A stretch of DNA of 64,000 nucleotides from Diphasiastrum complanatum (lineage: Eukaryota > Streptophyta > Lycopodiopsida > Lycopodiales > Lycopodiaceae): the NCBI GenBank assembly GCA_029204225.1, contig CM055109.1, forward strand, positions 35,164,496 to 35,228,495, read 5' to 3'. Positions within the stretch are counted from its first letter, which is position 1; each line of letters begins with the position of its first letter. Below are positions 1-10,500 of this stretch, piece by piece. The translations under genes were made by a program, and so were the position numbers. The notes below the pieces were generated by a model that saw nothing but the letters and a program-made list of their open reading frames with translations, made no database searches and was not told the origin of the DNA.

Positions 1-760
1 CTCCCATTGGTTCAAATTAGATTGACAAAACAAGAGTGCATAATCTCAAAGCCTAGCATTCGCCGAATGAATCGCATAGAAAAGTCCTACATATCCTTCG
101 CTGTGGAACTCAACGGAAGAAAGCCCAGCCCGTTGGCAGATCTGCTGCAGATTTTAAATGATGCAATTCATTGTCAGCTACTCCTGGCTAAATCCATTCT
201 AAAATTCACGGCCTCATAAAAACTACTTCGTCTATCGGCTTCGGTGACATCAAAGAAAATCCCAGCAAAGCAAACAAACTCTTACCAAATCTAAAGCAAA
301 GCAGAAGCCTACCAGTTGCAGACGACTAAGAAACACTATAAAAATAGACGACGCAATCCAAAAACCACATCATTATGAAGGCACGAGAAAAGAGGCCAAT
401 ATAAATGGCAAGGAGACGGAATTGATTGTCAGATACAGAAGAATTACACAAAAGCGAATCAAAAGGATCACCACCTGGATGATCAGGAGGTGGAAAACAG
501 GCAGAAAAATCAGCCTAGTCTGGCAGGAGATATGCACACCAAGTCAACTAAAACCCAAAACAGCTGTGTGAATTGATGCGAGAATTGGAAGAGGAAGGGG
601 GGGGAGCAAACCCAAAGCGCAAATGCAGATGATTCAAAGGAAATCACAGCAACCCATATCAGAAAATGGGCGAGATTTCCTTGTCCGCCATCGCTGCGCT
701 TCTCTCGCTGCATCGAAGCAAATTTGCAGAAGAAGAAGAAAAAAGAGAGACGATAGTGGC
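1..760 (-). other. Candidate 5' leader of an off-window minus-strand gene
   Basis: Read on the minus strand this stretch is T-rich and pyrimidine-rich, as plant 5' untranslated regions and first introns are. It holds an ATG in a good plant context (GCGATGGCG, A at 691) that opens only a 10-codon frame ending at 659, so it is either an upstream ORF or a short first exon. A splice-donor-like GGTAAGAG (minus, near 277) and acceptor-like CTGCAG (near 155) could bound a small leader intron. The plus-strand frame open from base 1 to 219 has no ATG near its start and no recognisable domain, so it is not called. If this is a real leader, the coding body lies left of base 1. Alternative: non-functional spacer. 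Confidence 0.3.
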
Positions 761-1190
761 AGCTGTAAGTGAGGGAGGAAGAGGACAAAGGGAGAGACAG
801 GTCCCACCAGCTGGATTCATGCCACGTGTTACATCGCCACTTGGAGCATTATCATTGGCTACTGAAAACCACGCGCGGCAAGATCTGAGCACGTCAGAGA
901 GAATCCAACGGTGGCGCGCTCTAGGTCATTCGTGGCATTAAAGACACAGCCGTGGAGGGAGGAAATGGCGAGGGACCACCGGCGATATCCGGTCACCCAG
1001 CGGAGATCACCGGTGCCAAGGCTAATGACGCTACGTAATTTAATCCCCACGGCTTGGATTCCTGCCACGTATCAATCACGCCACCTGGAGCCTCCTCAAT
1101 CACTCATTTTCAAGACGTGGCAAAATCTGAACGGTCATACTCAAATCCAAGGGAGAGGGCCTAAATCAGCTCCAGTGGAGCCTAGGCCCT
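761..1190 (-). promoter_or_regulatory. Promoter-like block with G-box and CCAAT motifs
   Basis: The block is richer in GC than its surroundings. It carries a palindromic G-box CACGTG at 823-828 and further ACGT cores at 1065-1070 (CCACGT) and 1115-1120 (ACGTGG). On the minus strand a CCAAT motif at 854-858 lies upstream of the G-box, followed by a pyrimidine patch towards 690-800. This order (CCAAT, G-box, Y-patch, leader) fits a TATA-less plant promoter firing leftwards. ACGT-core elements bind bZIP and bHLH factors in plants. No transcription evidence is available and the gene itself is outside the window. Confidence 0.35.
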
Positions 1191-3021
1191 AGGAATAATG
1201 GGTGTGATTTTTTAGTTGAATTGGTATTAAGGGAAGGAGGGGTAGGTAAGGAAGACTAGGCCCACTGGTTTCACTAAATTTCCAAATAAGCCTTTCCCTC
1301 CCCCCCCCCTTAATAGGCCTTGACCAGGGAGCCAGCCAGCCAGGAGCCAGGCATCCAGGCTTTAGTTTTCAAAAGCATGATAAGATGTGGCACTTTTGTG
1401 TGACAACTACTCCACTCTTCATACAATGAGCATGATTTGAATGGAGTAACATATTCCGCCCGTTGATCGAGGGTGCGGGCAGGGGCCTTATCCTGACTAT
1501 AAAGCTCGCTTTTCAAATCTCATGCGCAATTTCTTATCGTCGGATGAGGGTGACATGTAATCACAATGCAGAATACGTGAATCCTACTTGCACCCTTGAG
1601 AACAACGTAGAATGTAATACATCGTGGGCAACACCTCCAAGTCCACCCGTCGAGCGACATATCAAAGAGAGGAAATGAAGCGTTGGTAGCTTAATACATT
1701 ATATGCAAAGCTATGAAATTTCTCTAGCTTTATTTGTGGTAGCAAGAAACTCAAGCTTTTCAACCTTTTTTGGCTCAAGAGAATGAGCAATCTAGTAGAG
1801 AAACATGGGGAAGATTTTGTCCAAGATTCCATCCAAGATTTCAAATTCCATCTAGGAGGGCTCTAGATTTTCGGGCTCCATATGTGAGGGCTCAAAATTT
1901 TGGGGCATCAAAATCATAACCTAATGAGATTCTCAAGATAACATGTGGGCTCAATATGACAAAGCATGTGGACTAAATATCACACTAGATACTACCCAAA
2001 ACATATATATCCATCATTGAATCATGTAAAATTCTAACCAACAAACATGAAGATTTTCACATAATCCCCCCCCCCTCCCCCCAAAGGGGAGAAGGCCCAT
2101 GAACAATCACATTACCTCAAGGAAGGGCCTTTGACTAAGGGCTAGAGATCCCCTAGAACAATGCCCATAGACCTTGGGTGAATTCCGGAGGCCTTGGACC
2201 TTCGCTCATGTAATGTCAAATTTGAGTTTTTTTTTTTCTAAGTGCCACTTTGTCTTCGTCGAAGTTTTCAACTAAAAACAAAGGCCATCCTCATGTACAT
2301 TTACATTTAAGGTTCAACATTCTAGAATGCACTCCATATGTATTCAAGGCTTGGAACTTCATCCAATGTGATTTGAGAAAGATTCCTTAAAAATATTTTA
2401 ATACAATCATCAATTAGACCATAAATGTATGATATAAATGGCAAGGTGTACATGACATCATTGCAATGTTTCATATGTTGGTGACTCTAATAATACTATC
2501 AATCATAAGGCCAAAATTGAGAATCTACCTTAGAAACTTGTAATTATTAGATTGACATTCATAAATGAGAATCATAAATTTTAAAAAGAAACATGAGATT
2601 GATGTTGCATGTTTTTGAGATGATTCTTGTCATTTTGTGTGTACTTTTCATAATGTTAATTGGAGACAACAACTTCATATATGTTGTTTTGCACATTTTT
2701 CAAAACAAACGAGATGTTGTAGTCACTTGTTCAGATTTATATTTGGGAGATTATTTGAAGATAAATCAAAACATAGTTTAAGGGTTTATAGTTGACATTC
2801 AACTTTATTATGTATTATATTTGTATGTAATGAAGTTCTTTTCAAGTACCAATATTTTTTGGAATTGCTTGGATTGTTTTTCAATATGGTATAACCATTT
2901 GAACCACATGAAACAGATAGATCTACATAAAATGATTCTAAATTATTTGCAATTTCTTTGTCATGAGTAGTACAAATTGTAGATATGATAAAAATAATGT
3001 TTGAAAGGAACATATAGAGAT
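1191..3021. other. AT-rich spacer, no gene recognised
   Basis: Only short, unrelated open frames occur on either strand. There are C homopolymer runs near 1301-1311 and 2066-2083 and a T run near 2228-2237. The second C run reads on the minus strand as a polypurine tract, but no LTR start could be confirmed beside it. I see no domain, RNA gene or repeat pair here. Confidence 0.6.
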
Positions 3022-3546
3022 CAAGCCAAAGTCGTTAAAGTTGCTGATGCGAAATCTACGGCTAAGTTTCTCTATGAGAATATCATTATCAGATTTGGAT
3101 GTCTGATCGAGATTGTCAGTGACCGTGGTACACAGTTTGTTAATCAAACGAGAAAGTATTTGTTGGAAGACTTTTTTGTTATACACCGGTTTAGTACTCC
3201 GTATGATCCCAGGGGTAATGTGCAAGCTGAATCTTTCAATAAGATTCTCTGCACTATTATGACAAAAATGGTTGAAGCGAGTCGATCTGACTAGGAACAT
3301 AAATTGCATGCAGCATTATGGGCATTCAAAACCGCTTATAAAGGGAGCACGAATCAAACACAGTTTCAACTAGTTTATGGTCAAGATGTTGTCATGTCGA
3401 TTGAATCTTTAATATCATCTCTACGCATAGCAGCAACAGAGTGATTGGATGATGACAAATCCTTACAACTGCGCCATGAAGCTTTTCACAAATTATGTGA
3501 AACCAGATTGATGGCGGTTCATGCATTAGCAGTAGAGAAAGCTTGC
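3022..3546 (+). pseudogene. Gypsy family A integrase fragment, plus orientation
   Basis: Translates as the catalytic core and C-terminal part of a Ty3/gypsy integrase: the second catalytic Asp in VSDRGTQFVNQ, the Glu in the PRGNVQAES segment, then a conserved WAFKTAYKGS block. A TAG stop (3292-3294, after SRSD) and a TGA near 3441 break the frame. The N-terminal zinc finger and first Asp are absent. At about 3546 the sequence flips into a minus-strand copy of the same integrase, so the two copies share about 150 bp of inverted sequence (3030-3180 and 3545-3690). It is a rearranged remnant of the neighbouring minus-strand element or of a sister copy. Confidence 0.8.
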
Positions 3547-4020
3547 AACAAATACTGTCTCGTTTGATTAACAAACTGTGTACCACGGTCACTGACAATA
3601 TCGATCAGACATCCAAATCTGATAATGATATTCTCATAGAGAAACTTAGCCGTAGATTTCGCATCAACAACTTTAACGACTTTGGCTTCAACCCACTTGG
3701 TCATATAATCGGTGGCTACGATGGTATATCTGGCTTGAGATCCTCGTGCCGCGGGATGAATAGGACCAACATAATCCAGTTTCCATTTCTCAAATGGTGC
3801 TTGCGATAAAACCAGATATAAGGGTTCATAATTATGTTTCATAGGACTTCGTGCTCATTGGAAAACATCACATGACTGAATATAATTTTTGGTGTCTTTA
3901 TGAAGTGTAGGCCACCAACAATCAGGTACTGCTTCTACATAGAATAACGCAACATCTGGTAATTCATCATCCACTTCAGTATTAACTGGCGCGGATTCGA
4001 TTCTTGAAACATGGTCGACG
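3547..4020 (-). pseudogene. Gypsy family A integrase, minus copy
   Basis: Reading right to left, the segment continues the family A pol with the end of the zinc-binding region and the integrase catalytic core. KWKLDYVGPIHP carries the first region, ATDYMTKWVEAK follows, and VSDRGTQFVNQ carries the second Asp. The frame stops being integrase at the inversion junction near 3546, before the catalytic Glu, so the enzyme is truncated. Stops interrupt the upstream part around 3843-4000, for example a TAG between the zinc-finger region and MKHNYEP. It is closely related to the plus-strand integrase at 10426-11817. Not functional. Confidence 0.8.
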
Positions 4021-4640
4021 AGATAATGTTGTTTTCCCTTTCAAACCACGACTCAAAAGTCAAAATAACAGTAACCATCTTGCAATACGACCTGTATTAC
4101 ACGTCTTGTTTACCAAGTAAAGTAGCGGTTGGTGATCTGTATATAATGCAAAGTGCATTTCCATAAGATAATGTCGAAATTTCTTTATAAAGAAAATCAT
4201 GGCCAACTCTTCACGTTCCGTTGTCGAATAATTTTTTTCTGAATCTCTAAGCTGTCGGCTTGCAAATCGTATGGGATAGTCTTTCTTGTATTCACCTGGC
4301 TACGTCAAAACTGATCCAATAGCATATTTTGAGGCATCAATGTGAACATGAATTCAATTGTCCAATCTGGAGAACGTAGTATCGGTGCCGAAGCTAATGC
4401 TTTTTTCAATTTTTCAAAGGCTTCCAACACCTCAACTGTCCAAATAGGAACAATGGTCAGTTTGTATATAGGTCTTGCAAGATCCACAAAGAAAATAATG
4501 AAAATTTGATAATAATTCACATGACCCATAAACACATAAACTCCACGAATTGTTCCTGGCTGTGGTAATTCCACAATAACTTTGATTTTGGAATAATTTG
4601 TAGCTATGCCATGTCTTGATACCACATGCCCGAGAACAAT
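4021..4640 (-). pseudogene. Gypsy family A RT thumb and RNase H, minus copy
   Basis: The minus strand reads from the RT connection (VSRHGIATNYSKIKV, then GHVNYYQIFI, ARPIYKLT) into RNase H (WTIEFMFT with the Asp region degraded). The region downstream to about 4020 still recalls the end of RNase H (QHYL.DHVSRIES). The RT fingers and palm with the YxDD motif are missing: the frame passes from KDLRGIP directly to the thumb near 4640. Several frameshifts and stops are present. Parallel plus-strand sequence lies at 9850-10500. The RT deletion means this copy could not have transposed by itself after the loss. Confidence 0.75.
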
Positions 4641-5762
4641 GATGTCGGAATCCCTCTGAGATCTTTATAAGTCCAAGCAAAGCAATCTTGATACTTAATA
4701 AGCAATGTCCGTAGCTTGTGAAATTGTTCAGGAGTGAGTTGTGCTCCAACTTGTACAATCTTTTCTAGATCTCCTGGTTCAACAAGATTCATAGGCTGCG
4801 TCCTAGCTAGGCCATCGTAAACATCTTTCGATTCTGGTACTTGTTCTTCAGGTTCACGATGTGCTTTTGGTAACATGATAACCACATCATCCAGAGTATA
4901 ACGTTTGAAATGCTCTGGCACATCATGCTAGACTTCCTCTGATTGTTCTTTGTCAAAAGGATTAGACTTGGATCTTCGCTTAGCAGAAATCAATCGTGGA
5001 GGCGATGACTTCCGAGAAGATGGACTCTTCTTTGAAGGTGAAGACTTCCTAGATGGTGATGTCTTGCGAGAATTCTGATTTGAAGAATCATCCTTGACTT
5101 TCCCTTTGCCTTTATCCAATAAAGGTGGCATAGTCTTGAAATGAACCTTTTGATGTGGATTTTCCCATTTCAGGACCATATTATAATGTTGCTTAGCTTG
5201 TTTCTTCATCATTGATCCTATGATCTTGTCTTCCTTCAATATAACTGTTTTTGGCTGTTTTATTGTTGGTTCATCGAGAATATGACATACTCCAAATATG
5301 GTAGGATCCATGTGATTTAGAACCAGCTCATTAGTAAGTTCTGCATTGTCATCATAAGTCAAGGCGTGACTCATATGAATAAGTTCATCTTCAATTGGAT
5401 CTGGTATGGTTCCATTGATATCCAAGCTACATTCAGCACATTCGAAGGAAAGTGATCGATGTATCTAAAGTTCGATCCAATAATGAGATCTCACTCAAGT
5501 CGCACTGATTATCTTGTTGACACATATAACCTGCTGTACAATCAATTGTTGCAAGAGCTTGATATCAATTGACAGTATCAGTTTGAGAGTCATAATGAAC
5601 TCCCCAATTTTTACTGGTCGGATGATCCGTTGTTGACGAATCATCAACCTCTTTTTGGACTACTGGTTTGATAGTCCAAGTTATCGGATCAACTATGACT
5701 GCACGTTCACAATTTTCAAAAGTGATTTTTCCGGTACCCCAGTTATGAATTACTTGTGCAAC
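4604..5762 (-). pseudogene. Gypsy family A protease-RT linker, minus copy
   Basis: Two consecutive frames (5425-4928 and 4921-4604, separated by one in-frame stop) and a degraded lead-in from 5762 encode the linker between protease and RT. The linker is lysine/serine rich, with an SRKSSPSKKSPSSRKSS run, followed by MPEHFKRYTLDDVV and the RT entry FAWTYKDLRGIP. This copy keeps an uninterrupted target site, CTCCA at 5290-5294 (TGGAG on the coding strand), exactly where the sister copy (26592-29174 plus 8853-11841) is split by an LTR element. It therefore serves as the empty-site reference for that insertion. Confidence 0.75.
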
Positions 5763-6840
5763 TTATAACCATGGGCATCCCAATAAGACTCGGTAGACAT
5801 TTGGTGCGTTAGGTAAGTCCATTACTACAAAAGTAATGACAAACTGTACTCCAACAATTTTGATAGGTACGTCTTCAACCATTTCTCGTAGACGAAGAAC
5901 TGTAGTTTGATCAACTAGCTTAATGACAAAAGTCGCAGACTTAATTCTTGTAAGGCCCCACTTTGCACATAGCTTTGTTGAAACCAAGTTAACTCCTGAA
6001 CCTCTATCTATCACGGCTGCTTCTTTAGAAAATTGTCTATGCTGTATTGGTAGGGTGATATTTTTTTGCTCATTTTCCCAGGCTGCTCCGACATGGAGTA
6101 CTTTATTAGTTTCTTCAAATCCAACACAAAGAAGTGGTCCTTGATGGACTTCTGGTTCAGTTTGAGTTAACTTCTGTGCTAATACTTCTTTTGCTTTCGG
6201 CACCAGTTTCAGAAATTCTCCCAATGTAATATTGATACTAGACAAAATACTCATGAGGAGTTTTGTCTGCGATGCTTCCGGTCCAATCATCTTGAAGGGT
6301 TCTTCATGACGATGCAACTGAGTATTCATATCTGTTTGTGGATTATTTGGTGGCTGCACTGGTGAAGAATGAACTTTGGCTGCTGCTCTAGCGGCTTCAA
6401 GCTCCTCTTCTTCTTGCAAATGTTTAATCCATTGCCTCATATCCCGATATCTCCTCTTTTCGGCATGGAGATTTGGATAGACTCCAGATGCTGTTGGTAT
6501 ATCAGTTAATGATATAGAATCAACAAGTACTAGGTCTACTGCCGGTTCTTTCTGCTTCTGAGCTCTAGTAACCACCATCAAGGGTGTACTTGGTTTATGT
6601 TGAACTGCTGGTCTTTGCTTGATTGTTATCAAATTTACAAGAGTTGTGACCGGTGGCGGCTTCGGTCTTGCTGGACACTCCTTGTAGCAATGTCCGTAAC
6701 CACAGTCACGACAGAATGGTACAAATTTGCCTTTGTTTGGACATTCTGCAACTTTGTGATTTTCTTCACATGCAAAGCATCCAAGTGACGCTCTGGTCCA
6801 ATTTCTAGATGAGGATCAGTGAGGGGTTGATTGAGTGGAT
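5763..6840 (-). pseudogene. Gypsy family A gag C-terminus and protease, minus copy
   Basis: The minus frame opens with two CCHC-like knuckles (CFACEENHKVAEC and CRDCGYGHCYKEC, spacing C-x2-C-x3-H-x4-C). A 289-codon frame (6632-5763) follows: a linker with PLMVVTRAQKQK, a QWIKHLQEEEELEAARAAA helix, then the retropepsin-like protease AAVIDRGSGVNLVS and the C-terminal flap/end VYRVLLGCPWL. The usual D-S/T-G triad reads D-R-G, so the protease is probably inactive. The gag N-terminus is missing; sequence right of 6840 belongs to another element. The plus-strand counterpart is at 27700-28740. Confidence 0.8.
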
Positions 6841-8359
6841 GAAATTATGTAATTAGAGGTAAGTTGGATTGGAAAACTGTTGAGATTGAATGTTATTCGT
6901 CTCAAAGATTTCTCGAATATGTTATTTACTCATGAGAAATAGAAAATCTTTTGTAGCTGAATTACAAGATCTCAGTGAGATATGTGAGTAACATATGTGG
7001 TTTTGGAGGAATCTGCCAGATAAGAATGTGTTTATGTACTGGGTCATAGTGAGATTATTCACATATGTGCACGATTAATCTTGTATGAATCTACTATGTA
7101 TTCCTGGTTACTAGACTTATTTGGTGCACTTAACCTAGTCGATGAACATGAACATATGATCAAGTATTGTTTTGACAGATACTTGCAGAGTTAACAAATC
7201 TTTGGATTGAAGATTTATGGATTAACTTAAAAATGGTTTAAATGAGAATCTAAATGTGGTGTCATACTAGTATATTTGTGATCTGCACCTAGACATTTGA
7301 GATTCCTAAATCATTGGCAATTAACTTGATTAATTGATTCCTCTAGAGTGAAGTTAATTGGTAAAATGGTCAATGTGATGTGGATTCACCAGAAACTGAT
7401 GGTTTTGATTTATATTGCTTGTAAGATGCACGATTAGTGAATCATTTGGGTTCATCAGTTAAAATTATGTGCATTGGATATACAATATTCTTGGGATAGA
7501 GTATTCCTTAGTTAAGGAATAGACTCAGATCATAAGTGATTGTATCCCAGAGCGCTCAATTGGATAACAAATCATAATGAATACAAGAATAGTATCTAAA
7601 TTGATATTCAGCAGGACTTTGGGTATCTAGATGTGATTCTGGATTGTAATCTAAAGTTTTTGTAGTTGAAGATGATTGTCATCTTGGTATGCGTTCAGTC
7701 TTTAATTACCAGTAGTTTCTAGACCTTCTTGAATCTTGCACTTTAGTTAAAGAATCATGTTTTGGAAGCATTCCTAAATCCAGTATTTTCTTAGTGGAAA
7801 GATTTTAAAATTATTCTTATTTTATTGAGTTATGTGTGACATATACTCTAGTATCCTGTAAATGGTTAAGTATTGGATCTGGATTCTAGAAAATTGTGAT
7901 TGACGAATCATACGAATCTAAATATTTATGGTTGACGGATCATAACTAGCTGAATGAATTATTATATCTTAGAATTAGTTTCTAAGGATAGTTGTATTTG
8001 GAAGTTTTTTATGAATTGTCTACCAAAGTTTGTGGATAATTTTCAGACTGTAAATATTATTTTTTCTTTAACTTTAGTCTCCCAAGTTAGGTTATTTCAC
8101 CTAGTGTTTCATGTAAGGGTTTTACATGAAGGTGATGTTACTAACTTATGATGAATGTAACCTAGATGGAAAATTTATCTCTTAGTGTACTTTTCAAACC
8201 TGAGTTGTACTCCAGAGCAGAGATTAATGATTTGAAATAGGTTTATCTTTGAGTACATGTTTGATATGAAAGTCAGACTAAGGATAATGATTTTCTCGGT
8301 TAATATTGAAAGTTAAAGGAACTGTAATTCTTTCCTGTTCTTTGGAGCTTCTAAGGTTT
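6841..8359 (+). mobile_element. LARD-like element, 3' internal region (non-coding)
   Basis: No frame longer than about 65 codons and no retroelement domain is visible. The assignment rests on position, directly upstream of a polypurine tract and LTR, and on a clear inverted homologue at 15125-16921 that shares sequence across about 7180-8340. Large retrotransposon derivatives (LARDs) are non-autonomous elements with LTRs, primer site and polypurine tract but non-coding interiors, and this fits. Its other end is probably the LTR and primer site at 29175-29667. Confidence 0.6.
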
Positions 8360-8372
8360 AAGGAGGGAAGAA
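8360..8372 (+). other. Polypurine tract of the LARD
   Basis: Thirteen purines (AAGGAGGGAAGAA) lie immediately upstream of the LTR start TGTTATGG. A polypurine tract primes plus-strand synthesis and marks the adjoining LTR as the 3' copy of a plus-strand element. Confidence 0.8.
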
Positions 8373-8852
8373 TGTTATGGCCATATTCGGTTAAGGACCT
8401 GGAATAGTCCTAATATGGTAGACCGACCCTCCAGTACTCGAGCTTATTGGTCACGCCATGATTTAATTCCATATCAAGGCCAGTTTGTGACTAATTATCT
8501 TGAGAGGACCCAGACACTCTAATAGAGATATATGCTGTATTTCATGCCTGTGTGACGGTTATAGGCAGGAGGACTGCATGAAGAGATGAGACCTATTTAT
8601 AGTTGACCTGCATGGGGATTGCATGGTTACATGCACAAGACTCTACTCTCTATAAAATGAGGTGGGGATTCTCCCGTCGACATATTGGGTTTAGGTTACC
8701 CGTTTCTCTCTTCTTCTCTTGCTTCACAGAGCATGGCTTGGGGGCTAGATCTAGGTTTGATCTAGGATTGGTTGGGCGGTTTGGCTCCATAATCTCTCTT
8801 ATTGTGTTTTCCTATCCTCATCTTAGGGGCAATCCTTATGAGGGTCTTAACA
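8373..8852 (+). repeat. LARD 3' LTR (480 bp)
   Basis: The repeat begins TGTTATGG and ends CTTAACA, as LTRs must (TG...CA). A TATA box (TATAAAA, 8651-8657) lies about 280 bp in. It matches the LTR at 29175-29654 end to end with the same length; I count about 28 differences by eye, near 94 percent identity. It is followed by TGGAG (8853-8857), which equals the 5 bp preceding the other LTR. It interrupts a family A gypsy frame, which resumes at 8853. Confidence 0.85.
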
Positions 8853-9235
8853 TGGAGTTTGAGATATTCCGGATGAACCAATAATAAAACTGCCAAAAGT
8901 AGTTATATTGAAGGAGGACAAGATGACAGGACCTATGACAAAGAAACAAGCTAAGCAACACTATAATGCGGTCCTAAAATGGGAAAAATCATCTCAAAAA
9001 GTTGATTTTAAGAATGTACCACCCTTATTGGACAAAGAAAAAGGGAAGGTCAAGGATGATACTTCAAGTCAGAATTCTCGCAAGAAATCACAATCAAGGA
9101 AGTCGTCACCTTTAGAGAAGAGCACATCTTCAAGAAAGCCATCACCTCCAAGGTCGATTCCTGCCAAGAAGGCTAAATGGAGATCAAAGATTAACCCTTA
9201 TAAAAAAAGAACAATAAGAAGAAGTCCAGCATGAT
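8853..9235 (+). pseudogene. Split gypsy family A: linker, resumes after the LTR
   Basis: Immediately after the LTR the sequence translates as the family A linker (GV, stop, DIPDEP, then LPKVVILKEDK), followed by KKQAKQHYNAVLKW and a serine/lysine-rich run ending near 9235. It aligns with the minus-strand linker at 5300-4930. The first five bases (TGGAG) are the target duplication. The upstream half of this gene (gag and protease, same frame up to HMDPT) is at 26592-29174, to the right rather than to the left. Confidence 0.8.
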
Positions 9236-9850
9236 ATGCCTGAGCATTTCAAATGTTATACTTTGGATGATGTGGTGATTATGTTATCGAAAGCTCATTG
9301 TGAACCTGAAGAGAAAGAACCTGAAAAAAAAGAGGTTACGATGGACCAGCTAGGACTTAGCCAATGAATCTTGCTGATCCAGGAGAGCCAGAAAAAATTA
9401 TTCAAGTTGGAGCGCAATTTACTTACGAACAATTTCAAGCGTTAAGGTCATCCATATGTGGCGTGCAAGATGAACTTCTCTTTTTTTCAGTAATGTGGAT
9501 ACCTGTTCAAAATATGAGGAGACTACTTGCAGACATTCCTTGAAATCTACTTGGATGATCTCGGAGTCCATAGTGCAAATACAAACCACTTGGATCATTT
9601 GGAAAAAGTATTTGAACGTTGTCGCAAATACCAAATCTCCTTAAATTCATAAAAGTGTCAAATTTGGGTCACTCATGGAGTTGCGAATGTGCTCGACTGA
9701 TAATTAGTCGTGAATTGTTCGTGAAAGACAAGACTAAAAAATTGATCGTCTATTACCAGAAAGAGCAGCTCGAAAGATTAGACAAAATGAAGAACATGCA
9801 TAGCAATATTAACACAGATCTGAATGCCGAACAAAGAGTTGTATCAGTTT
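9236..9850 (+). pseudogene. Gypsy family A reverse transcriptase remnant
   Basis: After MPEHFKCYTLDDVV the frame passes through a degraded linker and then jumps, near 9515, into the end of the RT palm: FLEIYLDDLGVHS with the YxDD-type active site YLDD, then HLDHLEKVFERCRKYQISLN. The fingers and most of the palm are absent, so the RT is non-functional. From about 9665 to 9850 the sequence departs from the usual thumb and contains frames without similarity, perhaps a short insertion. The sister copy at 4640 also lost the RT core, but with different breakpoints. Confidence 0.7.
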
Positions 9851-10500
9851 AAGTATCCTTGGACATGTGATATCAAGACATGGCATTGCTACGGATTATT
9901 CCAAAATCAAAGTCATTATCGAGTTATCATCGCCAGAAACAATTTGAGGAGTCTATGCTTTTATCATGCAAATTACTATCGGATATTCGTACTATTCTTT
10001 GTGAATTTAGCAAGACCTATATATCAATTGACTATTGTACCAATTTGGACATTAGAGGCACTGGAAGCATTTGAGAAATTGAAAAAAGCTTTAGCTTTTG
10101 CATCGATACTACGAGCTCCAATCTGGACAATTGAATTTCATGTTCACACTGATGCATTGAAATATGCCATTGGATCAGTTTTGATGCAGCCATGTGAATA
10201 TAAGAAGGATTATCCTATCAGGTTTGCAAACAAATAGCTTACAGATATGGAGAAGAATTATTCGACAACTGAACACGAAGCGTTGGCCATGATTTTTTTG
10301 TTAAAAAATTTCAACATTATCTATTGGCAACGCATTTTGCATTTTATACTGATCATCAACCGTTACTTTATTTGGTGAACAAGACATGCAACACAGGGCG
10401 TATTGCGATATGACTACTATTATTGACCGAATTCGATTTTTGCATTGTGGTTCAAAAGGGTAAACAACACTATCTAGCCGACCAGGTTTCAAGGATTGAA
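9851..10500 (+). pseudogene. Gypsy family A RT thumb and RNase H
   Basis: Translates as the RT connection (ARPIYQLTIVPIWT, EAFEKLKKALA), then RNase H with HTDALKYAIGSVLMQ (first Asp), EKNYSTTEHEALAM (Glu) and the domain end KGKQHYLADQVSRIES. A TAG follows FANK at about 10235 and small frameshifts occur between 10290 and 10420. RNase H removes the RNA template during cDNA synthesis. Close relative of 4021-4640. Confidence 0.75.

Noticed and set aside
7-219. 70-codon plus-strand frame at the left edge
   Set aside because: It lacks an ATG at its start, has no recognised domain and lies in what looks like a minus-strand leader.
2040-2110. LTR boundary next to the C-rich run
   Set aside because: A purine tract is present on the minus strand but no partner LTR or coding sequence could be linked to it.
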